Assembly: GCA_026702615.1 (NCBI GenBank)
Contig: JAPPBY010000002.1
Span: 35,427-99,426 of the forward strand
Length of the DNA: 64,000 bases
Direction: 5' to 3'
Source of the DNA: Chloroflexota bacterium
Lineage (GTDB): Bacteria > Chloroflexota > Dehalococcoidia > Tepidiformales > Tepidiformaceae
Shown here: one piece after another, positions 1-9,031 of the stretch
Layout: every line of letters begins with the position of its first letter
Numbering within the stretch: position 1 is the stretch's first letter
Program-made: the position numbers and the translations under genes
Notes under the pieces: model-generated
Seen by the model: only the letters and a program-made list of their open reading frames with translations
What the model was told of the DNA's origin: nothing
The model's database searches: none

Positions 1-1429
1 AGGACTCGTCCTCGGCGAAGCCGAGGAAGTAGGTGCAGAGGTCGACGACGCTTGTGGTCTCGTCGAAGAAGACGATGCCGCCTGAGCCGAGGAAGAGGCC
101 GCGGTCGCGGAAGGGGGCGAGGGTGAGGGGGAGGTCGGCCTCCTCGGCGGAGAGGACGCCGGAGAGAGGGCCGCCGGGCTGGTAGCCCTTGAGGGGCGCG
201 CCGCCGGGCGTGCCGCCGCCGTATTTCTCGAGCAGGTCGCGAACGCTGAGGCCGAAGGGGATCTCGACGCAGCCGGGTTGGTTCACGGCGCCGGAGATGG
301 TGAACATCTTGGTGCCCTTGGCCTCGTCGTCGCTGACGCCGGACCACCACTCGGCGCCGTGGCGCAGGACGAGGGGGGCGTTGGCGTAGGTCTCGACGTT
401 GTTGACGTTGGTGGGGAGATTCCAGAGGCCGGCCTGGGCGGGGAAGGGCGGGCGGATGCGGGGCATGCCGCGGTAGCCGTCGATGGAGTTGATGAGGCCC
501 GTCTCCTCGCCACAGACGTAGGAGCCGGCTCCGACGAAGACGACCAGGTCGAAGGCCTTGCCGCTTCCAAGTACATCCTCGCCGAGGAGGCCGCGCTCGC
601 GGGCCTGCTCGACGGCGACGTTCATGCGCTCGATGGCGAGGGGGTACTCGTGGCGAATGTAGATATAGCCCTCGATGGAGTTCGTCGCCATGGCGGCGAT
701 GAGCATGCCCTCGATGATGAGGTGGGGGTCGCCCTCCATGAGGATGCGGTTGACCCAGGCGCCGGGGTCGCCCTCGTCGGCGTTGCAGACGAGGTAGCGC
801 GGTTCGGCCGTGGCGTTGCGGAGGAAGTCCCACTTGCGGCCGGCGGGGAAGCCGGCGCCGCCGCGCCCACCGAGGCCGCTCTCGAGCATGAGCTCGATGA
901 TGGCTTCGGGCTCCATGTCGAGGGATTCGACGAAGCCCTCGTAGCCGCCGTTCGCGAGGTAGTGGTCGATGTTCTCGGGGTCGATCTGGCCGCAGTTGGC
1001 CATGAGACGGCGAATCTGGCCGCGCATGAAGGGGTGGTCCTCAAGGGCGCCGATTGCGTCGCTGGGGGCGCCTTCGACAACGCCGAGGGCGAGCTCGGGG
1101 AACTCGCCAGCCTCGACGAGGGTCGCCTGCACGAACTCCTCGACGCGGTCGGGCGTGACGGAGTGGTAGAGGACGGTGCGCGTTCCGGCGGCGGAGCGCA
1201 CGGAGACGGTCGGTTCGAGCCAGCAGAAGCCCCACGAGCCGGTCGTCTGGATATCGACATTGAGGCCCTTCGCGGCTACCGCTTCCTGGAGGGCGGCGAG
1301 CGTCTCGGCGCCGCCACGGGCGAGCGAGGAGGTATCGAGGCAGACGTTGACCTGCTCGCGTCCGCTGGCGCGAGAAGCTTCCCAGCCCTCACGAGCCTCG
1401 GCGGCGATTGCGGTGAAGCGGTCGTTCAT
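1..1429 (-). CDS. nuoF: NADH-quinone oxidoreductase subunit F, 3' end cut by window
   Basis: NADH- and FMN-binding subunit of complex I or a related NADH dehydrogenase, on the cytoplasmic side of the membrane, passing electrons from NADH to iron-sulphur clusters. The visible 476 residues hold an N-terminal thioredoxin-like domain, the glycine-rich FMN loop GLGGRGGAGFPAGRKW and the NADH-site stretch GEETGLINSIDGYRGMPRIR. The window ends just before the expected ESCGxCxPCR motif for the 4Fe-4S cluster, so the gene is incomplete at the edge and not broken. The N-terminal domain keeps only Cys30 and Cys69. The two other ligands normally found there are Ser35 and Ser65, so it probably cannot hold its own 2Fe-2S cluster. 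The ATG overlaps the nuoE stop codon (ATGA), so the two are translationally coupled. Confidence 0.93.
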   Translation of the reverse strand, partial: MNDRFTAIAAEAREGWEASRASGREQVNVCLDTSSLARGGAETLAALQEAVAAKGLNVDIQTTGSWGFCWLEPTVSVRSAAGTRTVLYHSVTPDRVEEFVQATLVEAGEFPELALGVVEGAPSDAIGALEDHPFMRGQIRRLMANCGQIDPENIDHYLANGGYEGFVESLDMEPEAIIELMLESGLGGRGGAGFPAGRKWDFLRNATAEPRYLVCNADEGDPGAWVNRILMEGDPHLIIEGMLIAAMATNSIEGYIYIRHEYPLAIERMNVAVEQARERGLLGEDVLGSGKAFDLVVFVGAGSYVCGEETGLINSIDGYRGMPRIRPPFPAQAGLWNLPTNVNNVETYANAPLVLRHGAEWWSGVSDDEAKGTKMFTISGAVNQPGCVEIPFGLSVRDLLEKYGGGTPGGAPLKGYQPGGPLSGVLSAEEADLPLTLAPFRDRGLFLGSGGIVFFDETTSVVDLCTYFLGFAEDES

Positions 1430-1899
1430 GCGTCTCCCTTCACGTCGCGGGCGATGGCGACGGCCCCGGCGACGGTGAGGTCTCCAACGACCTCGCCATC
1501 GACCCATACCTGGGGCGCCTCGCTGCAGGTGCCGTTGCACTGGCCGAGGCGCAGTCCGTAGGCGCCGTCCTCGCTCTGGCTATCGAGCGGGAGGCCGAGG
1601 GTGTGCTGGAGGGCTTCGCGGATGCGGTCGCCGCCGCGGAGGCGGCAGGCGGGGCCGCTGCACCAGGCGATCTCGCGCTCCGGCGGGGGCTCGGTGCGGA
1701 AGTCGGCGTAAAAGGAAACGGCGCCGTAGACGAGGGCGGGCGTCGTGCGCATCTGGCGAGCGAGCACCTCGATCGCGGCGGGCGAGACGTAGCCGTATCG
1801 CTCCTGGATCTCGATGAGGGCGGGGAGGAGATGGCCGCGTTCGAACTCGTATTCGGCGACGAGTTCTCGCAGCTCACGAGTGGTCGGCTCAGCCGCCAT
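1426..1899 (-). CDS. nuoE: NADH-quinone oxidoreductase subunit E
   Basis: The 24-kDa-type subunit that binds a 2Fe-2S cluster next to NuoF. The protein has 157 residues, normal for the family, with the N-terminal helical bundle followed by a thioredoxin fold. All four cluster ligands are present as CSGPAC and, later, CNGTC. It lies directly upstream of nuoF and overlaps it by four bases. A TATAGT hexamer (1932-1937, minus strand) overlaps the stop codon of the preceding gene about 32 bases before this ATG. It may serve as a separate promoter for the nuo genes, although no good -35 box accompanies it. Confidence 0.95.
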   Translation of the reverse strand: MAAEPTTRELRELVAEYEFERGHLLPALIEIQERYGYVSPAAIEVLARQMRTTPALVYGAVSFYADFRTEPPPEREIAWCSGPACRLRGGDRIREALQHTLGLPLDSQSEDGAYGLRLGQCNGTCSEAPQVWVDGEVVGDLTVAGAVAIARDVKGDA

Positions 1900-1932
1900 A
1901 TGGAGAGATCCCGTTTGTGAAATGCGGCACTA

Positions 1933-3267
1933 CTATATGCGGGCCCCTCGCGCGCCAGCAACCGCGCGGGCGTCGGCATCCATGAGTTCCGCGGCCTGTT
2001 CGCCCAGCCGGAGGCTGTAGTTCTGGCCGCGGTCCTCGGGGTAGACCTGGGTCGTGTTGGAAAGGTAGAGACCCCCGATGCCCGTCTCCATGGAGGGGAT
2101 TGAGGCGGAGTAGTTGGTGGTGATGACGGGCTGGCCGCCGGGGTCGCGGAAAAACCACTTCTCGCGGACCCAGGAGCGGTCGAACGCGGGGTTGATGCGG
2201 CGGATGCTGTCCTCGTAGGCGGTGAGGGCCTCCTCGGCGTCCATCTGGAGGACGGGGTGGTCGGGAGCGACGTAGTTGGAGAGGTAGACGAGGTGATTGC
2301 CGCCGTAGCGCTCCGGACCGACGAGGTTGGTGTGCTCGACGCAGGCGACGAAGGGGAGGTCGTCGGCGATGGAGAGCCAGTAGACGTCGCTGAGGGGGCG
2401 GTCGAGGGCGAGGACGAGGCAGGAGGCCCACTGGTAGCGGACGCGGTCGAGAATCTCGACGTAGGAGGCGGGGAGGTCGGGGGCGATGCGCTTGGTGATG
2501 ATGTTGGGGGTGGTCATGAGGACCTGGTCGAACTCGTGGAAGGCGCCGTCAGCACGGATGCCGGTGACGGCGCCGAGCTCGGTCACGACCGACTCGACAG
2601 GGGTGCTGAGGTGAATCTGGCCGCCGGCCTGGCGGATGTGGTCGGCGAGGGCGAAATAGTAGGAGCGGAAGGAGCCGCGAGGGTAGCCGAGGGTCTCCTT
2701 GGCGCCGAGCCGTCCCTCGCGGGAGCCGAAGCGAAGGCGGATCTTCCAGTGGAGCCAGGCCATGCCGATCTCGTCGGCGTGCTCGGCGAACTTGCCCCGG
2801 AGAAGGGGACCCCAGAAGGCGTCGAAGGCCTGCTTGCCGACGGCACGCTCCATCCAGGCGCGGGCGGTCACGTCCTCGTACACGCGCCAGTCGGCCTGGC
2901 GCTTCAGCCAGAGGCTGGCGAGGCCGAGGCGGATGCGGCTGGGGAGGCTGACCGCATCGAATCGGAGGAGGTCGAGGGGAGTCACGAAGGGATAGACGCG
3001 GCCCTTCACGAAGTGCCCGTTATGGGGCTCGATCCACTCGAGGCGGTCGCCCAGCCCGAGGTCGTTGAAGTAGCGAACGACGGTCGTGTCGTTGGTGAAG
3101 ATGTGGTGGTAGAAGCACTCGATCGGCTCGTCCCCGACCTCGAAGGTGACGACCTGGCCGCCCGGCTCATCGCGCCCTTCGAAGATGGTGACCTCGTGGC
3201 CGAGCTCCTGGAGGCGGCGGGCTGCGGCGAGGCCCGCGACGCCAGCGCCGACGATGCCGGCCCTCAC
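1933..3267 (-). CDS. FAD-dependent amine-oxidase-like oxidoreductase (COG1232 type)
   Basis: A flavoprotein of 444 residues in the protoporphyrinogen oxidase / amine oxidase superfamily. The N-terminus is a Rossmann dinucleotide site (GAGVAGLAAARRL, with E near residue 31 ending strand two), followed by the EPGGQ motif. The C-terminal GLYLSNTTQVYPEDRGQNYS stretch resembles the second FAD-contacting segment. I chose the GTG at 3267 because it overlaps the upstream stop codon as GTGA and puts the FAD loop at the very N-terminus. The reading frame stays open for 66 more codons, but those residues are an Arg/Pro-rich shadow of the neighbouring gene. The substrate is unknown. Position at the end of a flippase and polyprenol-glycosyltransferase string suggests a sugar or isoprenoid lipid, and this is inference. 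Confidence 0.8.
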   Translation of the reverse strand: MRAGIVGAGVAGLAAARRLQELGHEVTIFEGRDEPGGQVVTFEVGDEPIECFYHHIFTNDTTVVRYFNDLGLGDRLEWIEPHNGHFVKGRVYPFVTPLDLLRFDAVSLPSRIRLGLASLWLKRQADWRVYEDVTARAWMERAVGKQAFDAFWGPLLRGKFAEHADEIGMAWLHWKIRLRFGSREGRLGAKETLGYPRGSFRSYYFALADHIRQAGGQIHLSTPVESVVTELGAVTGIRADGAFHEFDQVLMTTPNIITKRIAPDLPASYVEILDRVRYQWASCLVLALDRPLSDVYWLSIADDLPFVACVEHTNLVGPERYGGNHLVYLSNYVAPDHPVLQMDAEEALTAYEDSIRRINPAFDRSWVREKWFFRDPGGQPVITTNYSASIPSMETGIGGLYLSNTTQVYPEDRGQNYSLRLGEQAAELMDADARAVAGARGARI

Positions 3268-4277
3268 GGGGCCACCGCGCTGCGCTCTTCGACGGGCACC
3301 CTCGTGAGGCGTCCGAGGCGGGCGATGGGAATGCCGAAAGTCCAGAGCAGGATCAGGCCGACGACGGTGGCGGGAGCGACGACGACGGCGTGGGCGACGA
3401 TGGCGTAGGCGGCGGCGAGGCCGCCGGCGAGTCCGGCGTTGACCAGCACGAGCTTGGCGGCCCACTCGAAGGGGCCGGCCCCGCCGAAGAAGGTGGGGAT
3501 GATGATGGCGAGGTTGGCGGCGGCGAGGAGGAGGACGTAGTGGGCGAAGCCGAGATCAATGTTGAAGGCGAGTCCGACGATGGCGTAGGCGCCTGCCTCG
3601 ACGGTCCAGCCGAGGAGGCTGAAGAAGGCGACAAGGAGGAAGCTGCGCCAGTCGTGGACCGAACGGAGGGCGCCGATGACCGAGTTGACATGGGGGCGCA
3701 GGCGCTCGGCAAGCCGCCGGGGGAGGCGTGCGAGGAGGAACTCGGCGAGGCGGTAGGCGCGCTCCTCGCGCAGAGTCATCCAGTAGAAGACGACGAGGGC
3801 GACGGAGAAGAGCGCGGAAGCGGCGATGGCGATGGCCTGCAGGCGGCTGTCGCCGAGGCCGGTAACAGCTCCGGCGGTGAGGAGCATGAGGACGAGCACG
3901 CAGCCATCGAAGAGGCGCTCAACGGCGATGGCGCCGAGCGTGCCCATGGTGGACACACGCTCACGTTCACCGAGCACATAGGCGCGGATGAGCTCGCCTG
4001 CGCGGGCGGGGAGGAGGTTATTCGCCATGTAGCCGATGATCGAGTACGAGAAGAGGCGCCGCGCGCTGATGGAAACGACGGGGCGCATGAGCACGGACCA
4101 GCGATAACAGCGGAGCCAGAAAGAGGCGAAGAGCACGACGACGGCGGGGGCGAGGTACCAGTAGGTGGCGCCCTCGAAGGCATCGGCGATCTCGCCGAGG
4201 TCCGTGGCGAGCACGAAGAGCACGATGAGCAACGTGCCAATCGCCACGGCAACCCAGAAGCGGATTGAGCGGAACAC
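3264..4277 (-). CDS. Flippase-like integral membrane protein (LPG synthase TM / YbhN family)
   Basis: Predicted inner-membrane protein of 337 residues with about eight hydrophobic segments. Near residues 85-105 it has the family's conserved stretch LLPARAGELIRAYVLGERER. This domain occurs in the transmembrane half of lysyl-phosphatidylglycerol synthase and in stand-alone proteins annotated as flippase-like. The soluble transferase half is absent, so lysine transfer is not expected. It sits 6 bases after the Agl23-like glycosyltransferase and overlaps the next gene by four bases. That placing fits movement or handling of a lipid-linked sugar. The exact substrate cannot be read from sequence. 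Confidence 0.82.
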   Translation of the reverse strand: MFRSIRFWVAVAIGTLLIVLFVLATDLGEIADAFEGATYWYLAPAVVVLFASFWLRCYRWSVLMRPVVSISARRLFSYSIIGYMANNLLPARAGELIRAYVLGERERVSTMGTLGAIAVERLFDGCVLVLMLLTAGAVTGLGDSRLQAIAIAASALFSVALVVFYWMTLREERAYRLAEFLLARLPRRLAERLRPHVNSVIGALRSVHDWRSFLLVAFFSLLGWTVEAGAYAIVGLAFNIDLGFAHYVLLLAAANLAIIIPTFFGGAGPFEWAAKLVLVNAGLAGGLAAAYAIVAHAVVVAPATVVGLILLWTFGIPIARLGRLTRVPVEERSAVAP

Positions 4278-4283
4278 GGCTGA

Positions 4284-7200
4284 TCAGCGCTCCCCGGCCT
4301 CGGCGCTGTCGAAGAGGCGCACTCTCCCGGCCCCGCCTTCCACGATCCAGAGCTTACCACCGGGGGTCTCCACGATTCCGTACGGGGAACGGAGGGATTC
4401 GTCCTCGGGATCGATGACGGTGACGAGGACGCCGGTGTCGGCGTAGATGCGCACCCGGCCGAGCGACGGCAGGGAGAGGGCGATACGGCCATCGCGGAGC
4501 ACACGCAGGTAGGGCTTATCGAGGTGGTCGGCGCCTCCCCAGCCGGACACGGGGAATTCGCGCAGGTGGGCGCCGGACGGATCGAGGACCTGGACGCGCG
4601 CGTTCCACATGTCGGCGATGACGATCTCGCCGCTGGGGGCGATATCGATGCCAACGGGTTCGCTGAACTCCGCCGAGCCGCTGCCCCGGCCCAGCGTGGC
4701 GGGGTCGAAGGGAGCGCCAATCTCGCGGACGTACTCGCCCATCGAGGTGTAGACGACGATGCGGTTATGGCCCGTATCGGTGACCCAGAGGTTGCCATCG
4801 GAGTCGATAGCAAGGTCACGAGGCCCGTAGAGGTGGTACGGGCCGGGAGGGGTTCCATCGAACAGCGGACGCTCGCCAAAGGAGAGCGTGAGCCGGCGGA
4901 GCTCGGCATCGAAGGCGAGGATGCGCCACCCGAAGGTGTCAGCCACATAGACGCTGCCGTCGTCTGAGACGGCGAGTCCCCAGGGCTGGCTCCCGGCGCC
5001 ATCATCGGTGGGAAGCTCGATGGCGGCGAGGAAGTTGCCTTCAGCGTCGAAGCGCTGCAGGCGACGGGCCGTGCTGTCGATGACGTAGAGGCTGCCGTCG
5101 CGACCAGCCTCGATGTCAACGGGAGCCGAGAACTGGCCGGGGCGGACGCCGAGTCCGCCGAACATGGGGCGGCCGGCGTCATCGACGCCGGGAGGGGCCG
5201 GTTCTAGGGTCTGGGTCGTAAGCCGGCCGGTTTCCCGGTCGAAGTCGAGGGGGAAGTAGGCAATCCCGGCAACCCGCCCGGGTTCCTGCCGTGGATCGTG
5301 GTCGCGCCAGTAGAGGAAGGCATCCTTCGCCCAGCTTCCCTTGAAGATGCCGCTGCCAATCTGGCGCCAGGCCTCGCCCTCGAAGGGCCCGGCCGTAAGG
5401 GCGCTCTTGTAGTTCTCGGGGAACCACCAGCGGTGCGGGTAGCGGGTGGGCGGGGCGAAGCTCGTGACGCCGCGGGAGACGAGGTCCTGGGAGACGATCG
5501 CAGCGTTGGTGGCGTTGACGAGTACGACGTCGAACTCTCCCTGCGGGGGGCCCGACTCCATGTCGCTGAAGACGACCTTGTCGTAGTCGCGCAGGTACCA
5601 GACCCAGGGCCAGGCGAAGGACGTGCGCGAATCGATAGCGATTCGCAGATCGGCGCCCTTCCCCGTGACCTCGGCAAGGGCGTCGATCTCATCGGCCATG
5701 CGGGTGATCTCGGGAGAGCTCTGCGTGTAGATGAGCATGTCCTTGGGGACATCGCCACGCTCAAAGGTGACCTCGATCATGGTGCGAACGGAGAAGAAGG
5801 CCAGCGAGGCGACGACGATGAGGGCGACGAGCATGGGCAGTGTGCGCCACCCGAGTCTCGAGACGACAAAGCCGGTCGTGACGATGGTGATCAGGAGCGC
5901 GACGGCGCCCCAGGTGACGCGCACGGCGAGCGGGGGTCCCCAGTCGAGGACGAAGGCGACCAGAGTGAGCGCGGCAGTCGCGAGGGCGAACGCGATCGTG
6001 AGCAGCGCGCGGGCATCGAGGGGAGGGGAACGCCAGTGTTCCCAGGCGCGCTGGATGGTCCAGGCGGCGAGGAGGGCGGCGGGGACGGCGAGATGCGTGT
6101 TGAGCCACGGCATCTTCTCGCCGGCGAAGGAAAGGGCGGCAAAGAGGATAAGGAACCAGAGCACGAGGAATCGGGCGAAGGAGGAGCCTCTCAGGAGGGC
6201 CCAGGCCCCGCCTGCGAGCGCCAGCAGGAGGGGGAGGAACTCGTAGGCGGGCATGACCATCAGGTAGTAGAACCAGGGCTGCATCCCGCGGCGGTAGTCG
6301 TGCTGGGCCTGCCAGTGATCGATGGAGCCCCAGAGACCGGTGCAGAACCCGTCGAGGTTCGTCCAGAGGCTGGTGACGAGGGTCAGGTAGATGAAGACGG
6401 CGACCCCCGCGGCGATCAACCAGGTGCGCGGGCGCCAGAGGAGACCAGCCACGGTTGCGATCGCGCAGACGACGGCGAAGCCGGTCACCAGCGCGGCGGC
6501 GTCACGCGTTGAAGCGGCGGCGCAGATCTCGGGAAAGTCCAGCGGGCCCGACGAGAAGGCCTCAAGGAGGGGCTTGGCGAAGGGGACGAGGAAGGGAAGC
6601 GTGAGCGTACCGGTCAGGACGACGAGATCCCCGGCCCGAGGGAGCCGTCGCCATGCGCCGGCCTCGCGCAGGAGGGGCCAGAGGGCGGCGATGATCCAGG
6701 CGAAGGGGTAGAGCGCGGCGGCCCGGAAGAAGCGCGCCCAGGTTGCCCCGGCGCCTGACTCCTCCGTGGGCTGCCGCACAAGGTCGAGTGCCAACTGTCC
6801 GTTCAGGTAGAGGAGGAGGAAGGCGACGAAGAGGAAGGCCGCCTCTTTGGTAGCGAAGGCGAGGGAGAGGGCGACGGCGAAGGTGATGAGCCAGCGCGTT
6901 CGGCCGTCGTGGAGGTACTTCCACATGGCCGCCACGAGGACGAGCAAGAGGAAGGCCAGGAAAATGTCCATCCTCAGGAAGCGGCTGTAGTAGACGAGTG
7001 TGGGGGAGAAGGCGAGGAAGGTGACCGCCGCGAACACTCCCCCGGAGCCGAGCCAGCGCCGGAACGCAAAGGGGGCAGCGACGACGGCCATGCCGAAGAG
7101 GGCGGGGGAGATGCGGGCGGTGTAGTCGGTGGCGGTGAAGACGATGAAGGTGAAGCCCTGCGCCAGGTAGAGCAGGGGGCCGTGGAAGACAGGGCTGTGG

Positions 7201-7412
7201 GTGTAGGAGCCCTGGGCGAAGTCCCAGGCCCACTTGGCGTGGATGCTCTCGTCGTGGTGGAGGGCGCGGGCGCCAAGATCCCAGAAGCGCAGGGCGAAGG
7301 CGGCCGCGAAGACGAGGACGTAGGCAACCAGCACCCAATCCACCTCGATGCGGCGGGCCAGCAGGCGGTCGAAGGCATTCCCTTCGGTGGCTGGGCCGGG
7401 GCCGGAGGTCAT
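4284..7412 (-). CDS. Agl23-like (TIGR03663) membrane glycosyltransferase fused to an NHL beta-propeller
   Basis: A 1042-residue two-part protein. Residues 1 to about 600 are a GT39/PMT-like multi-spanning domain with the acidic pair D54-E55 in the first outside loop (HHDESIHAKWAW), typical of polyprenol-phosphate-sugar transferases and of the TIGR03663 family, called flippase activity-associated protein Agl23. A soluble stretch follows. The last 300 or so residues hold five or six NHL-type repeats, each with a GxLYVxDxxxxRxxxF-like core, which should form a propeller outside the membrane. TIGR03663 genes are known to occur beside TIGR03662 (YYY) genes, as here. I infer a role in transferring sugar to a surface target recognised by the propeller. 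The start overlaps the preceding stop (ATGA). Confidence 0.82.
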   Translation of the reverse strand: MTSGPGPATEGNAFDRLLARRIEVDWVLVAYVLVFAAAFALRFWDLGARALHHDESIHAKWAWDFAQGSYTHSPVFHGPLLYLAQGFTFIVFTATDYTARISPALFGMAVVAAPFAFRRWLGSGGVFAAVTFLAFSPTLVYYSRFLRMDIFLAFLLLVLVAAMWKYLHDGRTRWLITFAVALSLAFATKEAAFLFVAFLLLYLNGQLALDLVRQPTEESGAGATWARFFRAAALYPFAWIIAALWPLLREAGAWRRLPRAGDLVVLTGTLTLPFLVPFAKPLLEAFSSGPLDFPEICAAASTRDAAALVTGFAVVCAIATVAGLLWRPRTWLIAAGVAVFIYLTLVTSLWTNLDGFCTGLWGSIDHWQAQHDYRRGMQPWFYYLMVMPAYEFLPLLLALAGGAWALLRGSSFARFLVLWFLILFAALSFAGEKMPWLNTHLAVPAALLAAWTIQRAWEHWRSPPLDARALLTIAFALATAALTLVAFVLDWGPPLAVRVTWGAVALLITIVTTGFVVSRLGWRTLPMLVALIVVASLAFFSVRTMIEVTFERGDVPKDMLIYTQSSPEITRMADEIDALAEVTGKGADLRIAIDSRTSFAWPWVWYLRDYDKVVFSDMESGPPQGEFDVVLVNATNAAIVSQDLVSRGVTSFAPPTRYPHRWWFPENYKSALTAGPFEGEAWRQIGSGIFKGSWAKDAFLYWRDHDPRQEPGRVAGIAYFPLDFDRETGRLTTQTLEPAPPGVDDAGRPMFGGLGVRPGQFSAPVDIEAGRDGSLYVIDSTARRLQRFDAEGNFLAAIELPTDDGAGSQPWGLAVSDDGSVYVADTFGWRILAFDAELRRLTLSFGERPLFDGTPPGPYHLYGPRDLAIDSDGNLWVTDTGHNRIVVYTSMGEYVREIGAPFDPATLGRGSGSAEFSEPVGIDIAPSGEIVIADMWNARVQVLDPSGAHLREFPVSGWGGADHLDKPYLRVLRDGRIALSLPSLGRVRIYADTGVLVTVIDPEDESLRSPYGIVETPGGKLWIVEGGAGRVRLFDSAEAGER

Positions 7413-9031
7413 GGCGCCCTCACGTAGACGGCCACAATCTCCAGCCGCTGATCGAGACTGTTCCGCTCCGCGAACCAGTGGGCGAACCCAAGAAAGCCAT
7501 CCGGGCCGTCGATCTCGCGTTCAAACACCCAGCGACCGTCAAGGGCCACGAAGCCCTCCGGCGGGGGAGCACCGGCGGGCCAGATCACGACACCGGCACC
7601 GGCGGGCAGGTTGCTCGCAAGCAGGAGCGTGCCTGAATCGCGGAAGGGCCAGGTAAGCGCTTCGCGGTAGCGTTCGTGGACAACGATGGAACCCCCGGAG
7701 GTGTTCGCCGAGAGGGCAACATCGCGGATGGCGCGCGCGGACGATGGACTTGTCGGCCCGGGGAGAGGCTCACCGGCGGCGCTCAGGGCAATGCCACTCG
7801 AGCCCGCCAGCAGCAGAACGCCTCCGATCGCGACGGGAGCCAGGAGCGTGAGCGGCAGTGACTCGCGATAGGTCGCAAGAGTGGCGAGGGCCGTGACGGC
7901 GCCGATACCGGCCACGACGAGAAGCGCGCGTTCATAAGCGCCGCCGGCGTGTCCCTGTCGGGCCCAGTCGCTGAGGACGAAGCAGGCGATAGCCGCGAGG
8001 GCAAGGGCGAGGAGCAGAAGCCAGCTCTCCCGGCGCCAGGTGATCGCCATCAGCCGGCCGGCCAGGCGGGCAAGGGCAGGGCCCAGGAGCAGGCAGGAGG
8101 CGAAGGTGGCGGCGGCGAGAGGGAAGGGTGAGTGCGTGGGCAGGGCCACAAGGAACCAGACCACGGCGATACCAGCCACACCGAGCGAGAGAGTCTCCAT
8201 TGGAGTGGGGGACCGGCCCTCGTCGCGGAGCCGGACGGCCAGCCAGACGACAGCGGCCGCGCCGCCGACGAGGAGGGGCAGCCCGTAGAGGGCGGCGAGC
8301 TCGGCGACGGAGAGGGTCGACCAGGGCTCGTCGAAGCCGGCGGCAATGAGCGAGAAGGCGGCGATGCGGAGGCCGTCGGCATCGACGCCGAACTGGAGAC
8401 TCGTCAGGAGCACGCCCAGGGCCGTTCCGGCGGCTCCCCAGAGGAGAGCCCCGCGGGTGGGGCGGTGGCGGTGCAGGGCAGCGCTCACCGTCGCCGCAAG
8501 GACGACGGTGAGGCACAGCGGTCCCGCGGTGGCTACGAGGAAGGCGATGAGGAACCATCCCCAGGGTGGTGGCCGGCCGGCGACGAGGGCGACGACAAGC
8601 CAGAGGGCGATGGCCGCATCCCAGGCGGCGGCTGTGGCGGTCACCCCGAGGACGATGCCGGCAGGGTCGAGGGCGAGTAGCAGGAGGGCGAGGAGGGCGC
8701 CGCCTTCTCCGAGCCGCCGCCGGAGCATGAAGAGCGCCAGGGGGATCGTGAGGGCGCCGGCAAGGGCGATTGCTCGCGCGGGCTGCTCGGACTCGGTCCA
8801 GCCCAGGGTGAGGGCGGTCACCGCCTGGTAGAGGGTCGGACCGTAGCGGTCGTCCTCGACGCCGATGCGCGCCTGCCAGGCGCCGGAGAGATGCGCGAGT
8901 TCGGCGCCGCCGACGGGGGCTCTCCAGACCAGCCCGACGCGCAGCAGAATGAAGAGCGCCACGACGAGCACCCAGGCGATGGCCGCGACGGAGACGGTGG
9001 GGAGGCGGGAAGGAGCGGGCGGGGAGGTCAT
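7409..9031 (-). CDS. Multi-spanning membrane protein, GT39-like, function unknown
   Basis: Predicted membrane protein of 540 residues with about a dozen hydrophobic helices. The first loop after helix one (GGAELAHLSGAWQ, then EDDRYGPTLYQAV) resembles the acidic donor-binding loop of GT39-family glycosyltransferases, but the usual DE pair is reduced to a single Glu at position 44. A short soluble domain of roughly 100 residues ends the protein. It overlaps both neighbours by four bases and lies between the YYY-family and Agl23-like genes, so it is almost certainly part of the same envelope glycosylation unit. I do not recognise it more precisely. Confidence 0.7.
   Translation of the reverse strand: MTSPPAPSRLPTVSVAAIAWVLVVALFILLRVGLVWRAPVGGAELAHLSGAWQARIGVEDDRYGPTLYQAVTALTLGWTESEQPARAIALAGALTIPLALFMLRRRLGEGGALLALLLLALDPAGIVLGVTATAAAWDAAIALWLVVALVAGRPPPWGWFLIAFLVATAGPLCLTVVLAATVSAALHRHRPTRGALLWGAAGTALGVLLTSLQFGVDADGLRIAAFSLIAAGFDEPWSTLSVAELAALYGLPLLVGGAAAVVWLAVRLRDEGRSPTPMETLSLGVAGIAVVWFLVALPTHSPFPLAAATFASCLLLGPALARLAGRLMAITWRRESWLLLLALALAAIACFVLSDWARQGHAGGAYERALLVVAGIGAVTALATLATYRESLPLTLLAPVAIGGVLLLAGSSGIALSAAGEPLPGPTSPSSARAIRDVALSANTSGGSIVVHERYREALTWPFRDSGTLLLASNLPAGAGVVIWPAGAPPPEGFVALDGRWVFEREIDGPDGFLGFAHWFAERNSLDQRLEIVAVYVRAP

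Noticed and set aside
278..1561. A 427-codon plus-strand frame opposite nuoF/nuoE
   Set aside because: Shadow frame. The minus strand encodes NuoF and NuoE with all key motifs.
3268..3465. N-terminal extension of the FAD oxidoreductase
   Set aside because: The added residues are Arg/Pro-rich and come from reading the flippase-like gene out of frame. The GTG overlapping the upstream stop is a better start.
5298..6512. A 404-codon plus-strand frame opposite the Agl23-like gene
   Set aside because: Highly charged low-complexity translation with no recognisable motif, lying antisense to a well-supported membrane protein.
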